Origin: Tragulus kanchil
Taxonomy: Eukaryota; Chordata; Mammalia; Artiodactyla; Tragulidae
NCBI GenBank assembly: GCA_022376925.1
Contig: JAIOJX010000006.1
Span: forward strand, 56,880,658-56,944,657
DNA length: 64,000 nt
Direction: 5' to 3'
The position numbers and the translations under genes are program-made. The stretch's first letter is position 1, and each line of letters begins with the position of its first letter. Below, one piece after another: positions 50,621-61,336 of this stretch. The notes under the pieces were generated by a model. The model was not told the DNA's origin. It did not search any database and worked only from the letters and a program-made list of their open reading frames with translations.

Positions 50621-50978
50621 AAAAAGAACCATACAGGGCTTCCCCTGGTGGTCCAGTGGGTAAAGACACCGCCTTGCGGTGCAAAGGGCACCGATTCGAT
50701 CCCTGGCCTGGGAAGATCCCACGTGTCACGGAGCAGCTGGACTGATGTGTCCAATTACCAAGCCGGAGCTCTGGAGCACATGCACCCAGAGCCGGAGCTC
50801 TGCAATGACAGAGGCCACGCGAGGGGAGGCCCACAGGAGCCAAAGAACAAAGACGGATGAAAATAGACAAAAGAAAGACCAATAGAAGTGGCCCGCCCAT
50901 TCCCCTCCCTCCCCAACCCGACCCCTGCCCAAAATAAATAAATAAATAAATCTTTTTTTTAAAAAAAAGAACCATACA
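50621..50978 (+). mobile_element. CHR-like SINE with 15-base target-site duplication
   Basis: AAAAAGAACCATACA flanks it at 50621-50635 and 50964-50978. It shows a complete tRNA-like head, CpG-containing body, CCCTCCCTCCCCAACCCGAC linker and (AAAT)n tail. Duplicate at about 51713-52070. Confidence 0.93.
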
Positions 50979-51108
50979 ATGTTTTACCAACAAATTGTAA
51001 ATGTAACATAAATGGATAATTTTCTGGAAGCACATAAAAGAAAAAAATTGTCCCAAAATGAAATGAACAATCTGAGTTTTGGATAGCCTTTAAAAAAATA
51101 GGTAGTTC

Positions 51109-51405
51109 AGATTTCCCTGGTAGCTCAGTGGTAAAGAATTTGCCTGCCAATGCAGGAGACACAGGTTCAATCCCTGATCCAGGAAGATCTCACATGCTGT
51201 TTAGCAACTAAGTCCATGAGCCACAACTATTGAAGCCCATGTGCCCTAGAGTCCAAGTTCTACAACAAAAGATGTCACCACAACCAGAAGCCTGCTCATT
51301 TCAACTAGAGTAGTCCCCACTCCCTGCAACTCCCTGCTAGAGGAGAGCCTGCTGCAGCAGTGAAAACCTAGGATAGCCATAAATAAATAAAATTATACTT
51401 TTAAA
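51109..51405 (+). mobile_element. CHR-2-type SINE
   Basis: A different head from the neighbours (TTTCCCTGGTAGCTCAGTGG, AATTTGCCTGCCAATGCAGG) and a longer body (GCAACTAAGTCCATGAGCCA, GTCACCACAACCAGAAGCCT), ending ATAAATAAATAAAAT. It appears again at 52201-52490 and 53289-53575 through duplications 17 and 18. Confidence 0.88.
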
Positions 51406-52506
51406 AAGGTAGTTTCAGGGCTGTGGAACTAAGGGATTGTACATGGGGGCTACGTGATGGCCTAAAAGGGTGGGATGGGGTAATGAGATATATACGTGAC
51501 AAAGCTGGAATTTTACATATCTATAAACAACAAAACTCTGTAAAATCATAAAAGCAAAATAAATTAAAAAAAAAAAAAAACCTGACTGTGAAAAAATCTT
51601 TCAATTAAGAAAATTAGTGTTGAGTTTGAAATTAAAAGATAAAAGCTTAAATTAACATAAATTAGGAGCAAGAAAGAGATATATTGCATAATAAAGACAA
51701 AATAGAAGAATCAAAAAGAACCATACAGGGCTTCCCCTGGTGGTCCAGTGGGTAAAGACACCGCCTTGCGGTGCAAAGGGCACCGATTCGATCCCTGGCC
51801 TGGGAAGATCCCACGTGTCACGGAGCAGCTGGACTGATGTGTCCAATTACCAAGCCGGAGCTCTGGAGCACATGCACCCAGAGCCGGAGCTCTGCAATGA
51901 CAGAGGCCACCGCGATGGGAGGCCCACAGGAGCCAAAGAACAAAGACGGATGAAAATAGACAAAAGAAAGACCAATAGAAGTGGCCCGCCCATTCCCCTC
52001 CCTCCCCAACCCGACCCCTGCCCAAAATAAATAAATAAATAAATCTTTTTTTTAAAAAAAAGAACCATACAATGTTTTACCAACAAATTGTAAATGTAAC
52101 ATAAATGGATAATTTTCTGGAAGCACATAAAAGAAAAAAATTGTCCCAAAATGAAATGAACAATCTGAGTTTTGGATAGCCTTTAAAAAAATAGGTAGTT
52201 CAGATTTCCCTGGTAGCTCAGTGGTAAAGAATTTGCCTGCCAATGCAGGAGACACAGGTTCAATCCCTGATCCAGGAAGATCTCACATGCTGTTTAGCAA
52301 CTAAGTCCATGAGCCACAACTATTGAAGCCCATGTGCCCTAGAGTCCAAGTTCTACAACAAAAGATGTCACCACAACCAGAAGCCTGCTCATTTCAACTA
52401 GAGAGTAGTCCCCACTCCCTGCAACTAGAGGAGAGCCTGCTGCAGCAGTGAAAACCTAGGATAGCCATAAATAAATAAAATTATACTTTTAAAAAGGTAG
52501 TTTCAG

Positions 52507-52735
52507 GGGCTGCCCAGGTGGCTCGGTGATAAAAAATAAAAATAAAAAAATCTGCCTACCAAGGAGGAGAAATGGTTATCTGGTTGTCTTTGCATCAGGA
52601 AGATGATCTGGAGAAGGAAATGTCAATCCACTCCATTATTCTTGCCTGGGAAATCCCATGCATAGAAAAGTCTAGTGGGCTATGGTCCATGGGGTCTCAA
52701 AGAGTTTAATATAACTGAGCAATTAAACAGAAGCA
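52507..52735 (+). mobile_element. Bov-tA SINE
   Basis: Head GGCTGCCCAGGTGGCTCGGT with an A-rich insert (TAAAAAATAAAAATAAAAAA), then BovA text GAAATGTCAATCCACTCCAT, TTCTTGCCTGGGAAATCCCA and GGGCTATGGTCCATGGGGTC. It follows the CHR-2-type SINE directly. Duplicate at 53595-53823. Confidence 0.88.
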
Positions 52736-53265
52736 GCAACTGAGTCCCCATGAGACACTACATCTTCCTTCCAGTGAATATCCTTTAAATATATATATAT
52801 ATACTTCCAAAGTTAGTTAAATATTTCCAGGACATCAAAAACAATTAAAACTACTCAAATCTTTTTATTAAGCCTACATAACATAGCAAATAACTCCAGC
52901 AATTTATGAAAGGTTGATGCATTATTAACAAGGGGCATTCATATTAGAAATGAAAAAGAAATATAAATAGCAAGGAATTTATCAGCATAAGGTATAGTAT
53001 TTATGCAATTACATGAAAAAATAATGTTTTAGCATTAGATTCTGAAAAAACAGTTCTAATAAAAATTTTGATCAGAACAAGGATATAAATAAGCTGGTCA
53101 AAGATAACAAATGCTGCTATTCACAAATCAAAGAGTTTTCCAAATAAAATCAGAAATTTGCAAAACAAGCTTGTCATCAATGTTATTTAAAAGAAATAAC
53201 AATAAAATTGTCTCTGATTACTAATAAAGAGTACATTTAGAAAACCTCAGAAATTGTCCAACTGT
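52736..53265. other. AT-rich intron DNA, no feature recognised
   Basis: Contains a short TA tract at about 52789-52802. No gene or named repeat; repeated downstream by duplications 18 and 19. Confidence 0.5.
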
Positions 53266-53995
53266 ATAGCCTTTAAAAATAGGTAGTTCAGATTTCCCTG
53301 GTAGCTCAGTGGTAAAGAATTTGCCTGCCAATGCAGGAGACACAGGTTCAATCCCTGATCCAGGAAGATCTCACATGCTGTTTAGCAACTAAGTCCATGA
53401 GCCACAACTATTGAAGCCCATGTGCCCTAGAGTCCAAGTTCTACAACAAAAGATGTCACCACAACCAGAAGCCTGCTCATTTCAACTAGAGAGTAGTCCC
53501 CACTCCCTGCAACTAGAGGAGAGCCTGCTGCAGCAGTGAAAACCTAGGATAGCCATAAATAAATAAAATTATACTTTTAAAAAGGTAGTTTCAGGGGCTG
53601 CCCAGGTGGCTCGGTGATAAAAAATAAAAATAAAAAAATCTGCCTACCAAGGAGGAGAAATGGTTATCTGGTTGTCTTTGCATCAGGAAGATGATCTGGA
53701 GAAGGAAATGTCAATCCACTCCATTATTCTTGCCTGGGAAATCCCATGCATAGAAAAGTCTAGTGGGCTATGGTCCATGGGGTCTCAAAGAGTTTAATAT
53801 AACTGAGCAATTAAACAGAAGCAGCAACTGAGTCCCCATGAGACACTACATCTTCCTTCCAGTGAATATCCTTTAAATATATATATATATACTTCCAAAG
53901 TTAGTTAAATATTTCCAGGACATCAAAAACAATTAAAACTACTCAAATCTTTTTATTAAGCCTACATAACATAGCAAATAACTCCAGCAATTTAT

Positions 53996-56170
53996 GAAAG
54001 GTTGATGCATTATTAACAAGGGGCATTCATATTAGAAATGAAAAAGAAATATAAATAGCAAGGAATTTATCAGCATAAGGTATAGTATTTATGCAATTAC
54101 ATGAAAAAATAATGTTTTAGCATTAGATTCTGAAAAAACAGTTCTAATAAAAATTTTGATCAGAACAAGGATATAAATAAGCTGGTCAAAGATAACAAAT
54201 GCTGCTATTCACAAATCAAAGAGTTTTCCAAATAAAATCAGAAATTTGCAAAACAAGCTTGTCATCAATGTTATTTAAAAGAAATAACAATAAAATTGTC
54301 TCTGATTACTAATAAAGAGTACATTTAGAAAACCTAGACAGTCGTTAATTTCTTCCATTTGTGTCCAAGAAACATTATTTTATAAGAAAAAACACCTACT
54401 TGAATCAATAAGTATATACTGTAAATAACTGAATGTAAAATAAATATAAAAAGAATCATAGGTTTTTATATTAGCAGTAAAGATCAAAAAGTAGGAATGT
54501 GGAAATAGTCTATTCAAAGTACCAATGAAATTTATAGAAATCATAAGAATATACTTTAATAAGAAAGGCACAGAACTTACATTACAAAAATTATTGAAGT
54601 AACACAGAAAACACAAACTGAACAAAAAAAAATATTTCACATTTCAAAATACAGACTCTACATTATAAAAATATCAATTCTCTCAAAATAAATATATAAA
54701 TTTAATGTATTTTTAATTATAGTCTCAACATGTTTTCTTATTAATACAGTAATTTAATGATTCATATAAAGAATAAATGCCTAAAGTAGCCAAAAATTCA
54801 TGAATAAAGCTACTAATGAAGAAATAGATACTTGAATAAATAAAATGAACCATAATTAATATTTTTAGTTCTATGGAAACAGAGATTATTATGTCTGAAG
54901 GAAGAATCAAAAAACAAACAAATCTGTGTGTATAACTTTTGACCTATAACAGGTTAGTATTTTAATTCAATGGAGAAAGTACAGTGAATTTACTAAATGA
55001 CATTAGCTATCTGAAGAACTATCAAATTAAATAGTGTTTCACAACACACAAAATTAAACTTAAGAAAAAAATTTAAAATAAGAAAGGTTGATGCATTATT
55101 AACAAGGGGCATTCATATTAGAAATGAAAAGAAATATAAATAGCAAGGAATTTATCAGCATAAGGTATAGTATTTATGCAATTACATGAAAAAATAATGT
55201 TTTAGCATTAGATTCTGAAAAAACAGTTCTAATAAAAATTTTGATCAGAACAAGGATATAAATAAGCTGGTCAAAGATAACAAATGCTGCTATTCACAAA
55301 TCAAAGAGTTTTCCAAATAAAATCAGAAATTTGCAAAACAAGCTTGTCATCAATGTTATTTAAAAGAAATAACAATAAAATTGTCTCTGATTACTAATAA
55401 AGAGTACATTTAGAAAACCTAGACAGTCTTTAATTTCTTGCATTTTTGTCCAAGAAACATTATTTTATAAGAAAAAACACCTACTTGAATCAATAAGTAT
55501 ATACTGTAAATAACTGAATGTAAAATAAATATAAAAAGAATCATAGGTTTTTATATTAGCAGTAAAGATCAAAAAGTAGGAATGTGGAAATAGTCTATTC
55601 AAAGTACCAATGAAATTTATAGAAATCATAAGAATATACTTTAATAAGAAAGGCACAGAACTTACATTACAAAAATTATTGAAGTAACACAGAAAACACA
55701 AACTGAACAAAAAAAAATATTTCACATTTCAAAATACAGACTCTACATTATAAAAATATCAATTCTCTCAAAATAAATATATAAATTTAATGTATTTTTA
55801 ATTATAGTCTCAACATGTTTTCTTATTAATACAGTAATTTAATGATTCATATAAAGAATAAATGCCTAAAGTAGCCAAAAATTCATGAATAAAGCTACTA
55901 ATGAAGAAATAGATACTTGAATAAATAAAATGAACCATAATTAATATTTTTAGTTCTATGGAAACAGAGATTATTATGTCTGAAGGAAGAATCAAAAAAC
56001 AAACAAATCTGTGTGTATAACTTTTGACCTATAACAGGTTAGTATTTTAATTCAATGGAGAAAGTACAGTGAATTTACTAAATGACATTAGCTATCTGAA
56101 GAACTATCAAATTAAATAGTGTTTCACAACACACACAAAAATTAAACTTAAGATAAATTAAAAGTTTAAA
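53996..56170. repeat. Local direct duplication 19, period 1086
   Basis: Copy 1 is 53996-55081 and copy 2 is 55082-56170. Copy 1 ends AAGAAAAAAATTTAAAATAA where copy 2 has the longer AAGATAAATTAAAAGTTTAA. It overlaps duplication 18, so 52910-53247 is present three times. Confidence 0.95.
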
Positions 56171-56285
56171 ATTTAAGACAAAACAATAAATATTTTAGAA
56201 GAAAATATAGCAGAAAATATGTATGCCTTAACTAAAACTGGCAAATATACTAACTATGTGAAAAATTACATTGCCAATTTGATAA
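54336..56285. other. Strongly AT-rich intron DNA, no feature recognised
   Basis: No gene or identifiable transposon. The open frames of 60-86 codons on the minus strand are low-complexity (F/I/S/Y rich) and are doubled by duplication 19. Confidence 0.5.
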
Positions 56286-58292
56286 GGATGCATTGACTCT
56301 ATAGGTCACTCTGGGTGATTTAGTCATTTTCACATTGATTCTTCCAATCCAAGACCATGATATATTTCTCCATCTGTTTGTGTAATCTTCCATTTCTCTC
56401 ATTAGTGTCTCATAGTTTTCTGAGTACAGGTCTTTTTCCTCCTTAGGTAGATTTATCCCTAGGTCTTTTACTTATTTTGTTCTGATGTTAAATGGCATAC
56501 TTTCCTTAATTTCTCATCCTGCTCTTTGCTATTAGTGTATAGGAATGCAAGAGATTTCTGTGCGTTAATCTTCTATCCTGTAATTTTACCAAATTCAATG
56601 ATTAGCTATAGTAGTTCTCTACTGACACCTTTCGGATGTTCTGTGTATACTATCATGTTATCTGCAGTGACAGTTTTATTTCTTCTCTTCCACTCTTTAT
56701 TCCTTTTATTTCTTTCTCTTGTCTTATTGCCATGGTTAGAACTTCCAAAACTACTTTGAATAAGAGTGGTGAGAGTGGGCATCATTGCGTCGTTCCTGAT
56801 CTTAGAGGGATTGTTTTTAGTTTTTCATTGTGGAGAATAATGTTTACTGTGAATTTGCCATGCACAGTGTTTATTATGTTGATACAGGTTCACTCTACTT
56901 TTTTTTGAAGAGTTTTTTAAAATCATAAATGAATGTTGAATTTTATCAAAGGCTCTTTCTGCATCTGTCAAGATGATTGTATGGCTTTAATTCCTTAAAT
57001 TTTTGATATGGTGCATCATATTGACTGATTTGCATATACAGAAGGATATCTGCATCCTGGGGTTTGATCATGGTATATGATCCTTTAAATATGTTGTTAG
57101 ATTCTGCTTGCTGGTATTTTGATGATGGATTTTTATTATTTCTGAAGGAAGAATCAAAAACAAACAAATCTGTGTGTATAACTTTTGACCTATAACAGGT
57201 TAGTATTTTAATTCAATGGAGAAAGTACAGTGAATTTACTAAATGACATTAGCTATCTGAAGAACTATCAAATTAAATAGTGTTTCACAACACACACAAA
57301 ATTAAACTTAAGATAAATTAAAAGTTTAAAATTTAAGACAAAACAATAAATATTTTAGAAGAAAATATAGCAGAAAATATGTATGCCTTAACTAAAACTG
57401 GCAAATATACTAACTATGTGAAAAATTACATTGCCAATTTGATAAGGATGCATTGACTCTATAGGTCACTCTGGGTGATTTAGTCATTTTCACATTGATT
57501 CTTCCAATCCAAGACCATGATATATTTCTCCATCTGTTTGTGTAATCTTCCATTTCTCTCATTAGTGTCTCATAGTTTTCTGAGTACAGGTCTTTTTCCT
57601 CCTTAGGTAGATTTATCCCTAGGTCTTTTACTTATTTTGTTCTGATGTTAAATGGCATACTTTCCTTAATTTCTCATCCTGCTCTTTGCTATTAGTGTAT
57701 AGGAATGCAAGAGATTTCTGTGCGTTAATCTTCTATCCTGTAATTTTACCAAATTCAATGATTAGCTATAGTAGTTCTCTACTGACACCTTTCGGATGTT
57801 CTGTGTATACTATCATGTTATCTGCAGTGACAGTTTTATTTCTTCTCTTCCACTCTTTATTCCTTTTATTTCTTTCTCTTGTCTTATTGCCATGGTTAGA
57901 ACTTCCAAAACTACTTTGAATAAGAGTGGTGAGAGTGGGCATCATTGCGTCGTTCCTGATCTTAGAGGGATTGTTTTTAGTTTTTCATTGTGGAGAATAA
58001 TGTTTACTGTGAATTTGCCATGCACAGTGTTTATTATGTTGATACAGGTTCACTCTACTTTTTTTTGAAGAGTTTTTTAAAATCATAAATGAATGTTGAA
58101 TTTTATCAAAGGCTCTTTCTGCATCTGTCAAGATGATTGTATGGCTTTAATTCCTTAAATTTTTGATATGGTGCATCATATTGACTGATTTGCATATACA
58201 GAAGGATATCTGCATCCTGGGGTTTGATCATGGTATATGATCCTTTAAATATGTTGTTAGATTCTGCTTGCTGGTATTTTGATGAGGATTTT
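55970..58292. repeat. Local direct duplication 20, period about 1160
   Basis: Copy 1 is 55970-57132 and copy 2 is 57133-58292. The joint links GATGATGGATTTT to TTATTATTTCTGAAGG. The copy 2 equivalent of the former is GATGAGGATTTTTTAATC, so bases changed at the joint. Overlap with duplication 19 triplicates about 54890-55045. Confidence 0.94.
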
Positions 58293-60083
58293 TTAATCTA
58301 TGTTCATCATTGATATTGGCTTATAATTTGCTTTTTGTGTGATATTTTTCTGGTTTCAGTATTAAGATGATAGGAGACTCATAGAATGAGCTTGGGAGCT
58401 TCCCTCACTCTACTTTTTTGTAAGATTTTGAGAAGGATAGATCTTAATGTTTCTCTAAATGTTTGAAAGAATCCACCTGTGAAGCCATCTGGTCCAGACT
58501 TGTTTGTTGGAAGTTTTTTTTTGGCCACTGCTATTGGCCTTTCATTTATCCATTTTCATCCATCTTTGTTCTTTGGCCTGTGTGGGCCTTACATTGCAGT
58601 GGCCCCTTTTGCTGCAGAGCACCCGCCCTGGGCGCATGTGCTCCAGAGCTCCGGTTTGGTAGTTGGACACATTGGTCCAATCGCTCCACAGCATACAGAA
58701 TCCTCCCAAGTAAGGGATCAAACCAGCACTCCTTGCACTGCAAGGCAGTGTCTTTATTCACTGGGACACCAGGGAAGCCCCTTGTTGGAAGTTTTTTTTT
58801 TTTTTTTTGGCCACTTCTACTGATCGTTCATCTATTTATCTTTGTTCTTTGGCCCGTGTGGGCCTCCCATCACAGTGGCCTCTGTTGTCACAGAGCACCG
58901 GCTCTGGGCGCATGCGCTCCAGAATTCTGGATCGGTAATTGGACACATCGGTCCAGCCACTCCATGGCACATGGGATCTTTCTCTTGTCTTATTGCCATG
59001 GTTAGAACTTCCAAAACTACTTTGAATAAGAGTGGTGAGAGTGGGCATCATTGCGGTTCCTGATCTTAGAGGGATTGTTTTTAGTTTTTCATTGTGGAGA
59101 ATAATGTTTACTGTGAATTTGCCATGCACAGTGTTTATTATGTTGATACAGGTTCACTCTACTTTTTTTTGAAGAGTTTTTTAAAATCATAAATGAATGT
59201 TGAATTTTATCAAAGGCTCTTTCTGCATCTGTCAAGATGATTGTATGGCTTTAATTCCTTAAATTTTTGATATGGTGCATCATATTGACTGATTTGCATA
59301 TACAGAAGGATATCTGCATCCTGGGGTTTGATCATGGTATATGATCCTTTAAATATGTTGTTAGATTCTGCTTGCTGGTATTTTGATGAGGATTTTTTAA
59401 TCTATGTTCATCATTGATATTGGCTTATAATTTGCTTTTTGTGTGATATTTTTCTGGTTTCAGTATTAAGATGATAGGAGACTCATAGAATGAGCTTGGG
59501 AGCTTCCCTCACTCTACTTTTTTGTAAGATTTTGAGAAGGATAGATCTTAATGTTTCTCTAAATGTTTGAAAGAATCCACCTGTGAAGCCATCTGGTCCA
59601 GACTTGTTTGTTGGAAGTTTTTTTTTGGCCACTGCTATTGGCCTTTCATTTATCCATTTTCATCCATCTTTGTTCTTTGGCCTGTGTGGGCCTTACATTG
59701 CAGTGGCCCCTTTTGCTGCAGAGCACCCGCCCTGGGCGCATGTGCTCCAGAGCTCCGGTTTGGTAGTTGGACACATTGGTCCAATCGCTCCACAGCATAC
59801 AGAATCCTCCCAAGTAAGGGATCAAACCAGCACTCCTTGCACTGCAAGGCAGTGTCTTTATTCACTGGGACACCAGGGAAGCCCCTTGTTGGAAGTTTTT
59901 TTTTTTTTTTTTGGCCACTTCTACTGATCGTTCATCTATTTATCTTTGTTCTTTGGCCCGTGTGGGCCTCCCATCACAGTGGCCTCTGTTGTCACAGAGC
60001 ACCGGCTCTGGGCGCATGCGCTCCAGAATTCTGGATCGGTAATTGGACACATCGGTCCAGCCACTCCATGGCACATGGGATCT
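57873..60083. repeat. Local direct duplication 21, period 1104-1106
   Basis: Copy 1 is 57873-58978 and copy 2 is 58979-60083. The joint lies in the shared GGGATCT/TTCTC, so a SINE is cut off in copy 1 (58978) and L1 text resumes. Copy 2 lost bases near its start (ATTGCGGTTCC against ATTGCGTCGTTCC). Overlap with duplication 20 triplicates 56712-57110. Confidence 0.95.
58518..58780 (-). mobile_element. CHR-like SINE inserted in L1
   Basis: The plus strand runs from GGCCACTGCTATTGGCC to GGGACACCAGGGAAGCCCC. TTGTTGGAAG lies on both sides (58504-58513 and 58782-58791), which is its target-site duplication. Duplicate at 59622-59884. Confidence 0.9.
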
Positions 60084-60160
60084 TCCCAAGTCATGGATTA
60101 AACCGGCGCCCCTTGCACTGAAAGGTGGTGTCCTTACCCACTGGACCACCAGGGAAGCCC
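59896..60160 (-). mobile_element. Second CHR-like SINE, adjacent to the first
   Basis: A T-run and GGCCACTTCTACTGATCG lead to CCACTGGACCACCAGGGAAGCCC. It follows the first SINE's right-hand target repeat, and GGAAG recurs after it (60161-60165) before L1 text resumes. A truncated copy is at 58792-58978. Confidence 0.9.
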
Positions 60161-60500
60161 GGAAGATTTTAAATTACAGTTTCAATGTTGTAAAATATAA
60201 TTTTTCTGTTACTTGTAACTGTTCTGTTTATATTTTCTAATTCTTCCTGGTCCAGTCTTGGAAAGTTGAACCTTCCCCAAAATTTTTCTGCTTCTTTCAG
60301 ATTGTTCATTTAATTGACATTTAGTTGCAGCAGTAGTCTCCTACGATCCTTTGTAATTTCTGAGGCATCATTCGTAATTTCTCCTTTTTTCATTTCTAAA
60401 CTCATTAAGTCCTCTCATTTTTTTCTAGATGAGTTTGTTAAAGATTTATCAATTTTGTTTACCTTCATGAGGAGCCAACTTTCATTTTATTGATCTTTTC

Positions 60501-60704
60501 TATTTTATTCATTTCTTTTTTTTTTTTTTTAAACTTTTATTTATTTATTTTTGGCTGTGCTGGGTCTTTGTTGATGTGTGGGTTTAGCTGCTCTGCGATA
60601 TATGGGAATCTTCCCGGTTCAGGGATCGAACCTGTGTCTCCTGCATTGGCAGACAGGTTCTTATCCACTGAGCCACAAGGGAAGCCCCTATTTTATTCAT
60701 TTCT
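60501..60704 (-). mobile_element. CHR-2-type SINE with target-site duplication
   Basis: TATTTTATTCATTTCT flanks it at 60501-60516 and 60689-60704. In reverse it shows a tRNA-like head (GGCTTCCCTTGTGGCTCAGT, GCCAATGCAGGAGACACAGG, GTTCGATCCC) and a short body with a poly-A tail. It is inserted in L1 text. Confidence 0.92.
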
Positions 60705-61336
60705 ATTTCATTTATTTCTGCTCTGATTTTTACGACATTTTCTTCTACCAACTTGTGTTTTCTTTGTTCTTTCCTGAGTTGCTTTAAATGGAAGTTTAGA
60801 TGGTTAGAGAATTTTCTTGCTTCCTGAGTTGCTATAAACTTCCCTCTTAGAGCTGCTTTTGCTGCATCCCATAGGTTTCAGGTGATTGTCTTTTCATGGT
60901 AATTTGTTTTTCTATGTATTTTTTCATTGCTTCTTCGGTTCTTCAGTGATTTCTAGGTTGCTTAGTAGAGCACAGTTTAGCCACCATGTCGGGTTACTGT
61001 TTTTAATAGTCTATTTTTTCCTATGATTTATTACAAAGCACAGTAGTCAGAAAAGATGCTTGATTCAATTTCAGTTTTCTTAAATTTTTCAAGACTTACT
61101 TTGTGATCCACTATTTGATCTATTCTGGAGAATGCTCCTTGTACACTCCCTCAGCAGTCATTTCTGCATTTTATCTTTCAGTTCACTTATTTGTTCTTCT
61201 GCCTCTTGTGATGCTATTGATTCTTTCTAGTGTACTTTTCATTCAGTTATTTTGTTGTACATCTCCGTTTCCTTATTCTTTAGTCCTTCTAGATCTTTGT
61301 TAAGCATTTCTTATATTTTCTTGATCCATGCCTCCA

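Larger units (their letters stand above)
50329..52507. repeat. Local direct duplication 17, period 1092
   Basis: Copy 1 is 50329-51420 and copy 2 is 51421-52507. Copy 1 reads GGCCACGCGAGGGGAGG where copy 2 has GGCCACCGCGATGGGAGG. Copy 1 carries an extra CTCCCTG near 51330. One C/T substitution occurs at 50591/51683. Confidence 0.95.
52176..54335. repeat. Local direct duplication 18, period 1088-1090
   Basis: Copy 1 is 52176-53265 and copy 2 is 53266-54335. Near the joint CTTTAAAAAAATAGG becomes CTTTAAAAATAGG. It overlaps duplication 17, so the CHR-2-type SINE is present three times. Confidence 0.95.

Noticed and set aside
50636..50710. tRNA gene-like A and B boxes
   Set aside because: These are SINE heads. 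They lack a full cloverleaf and a normal 3' end and recur as dispersed repeats.
58463..59005. Open frame of 180 residues, plus strand, repeated at 59567-60121
   Set aside because: It is a read-through of two reversed SINEs and their T-runs (phenylalanine-rich joins). The copy is due to a local duplication, and no protein family is visible.
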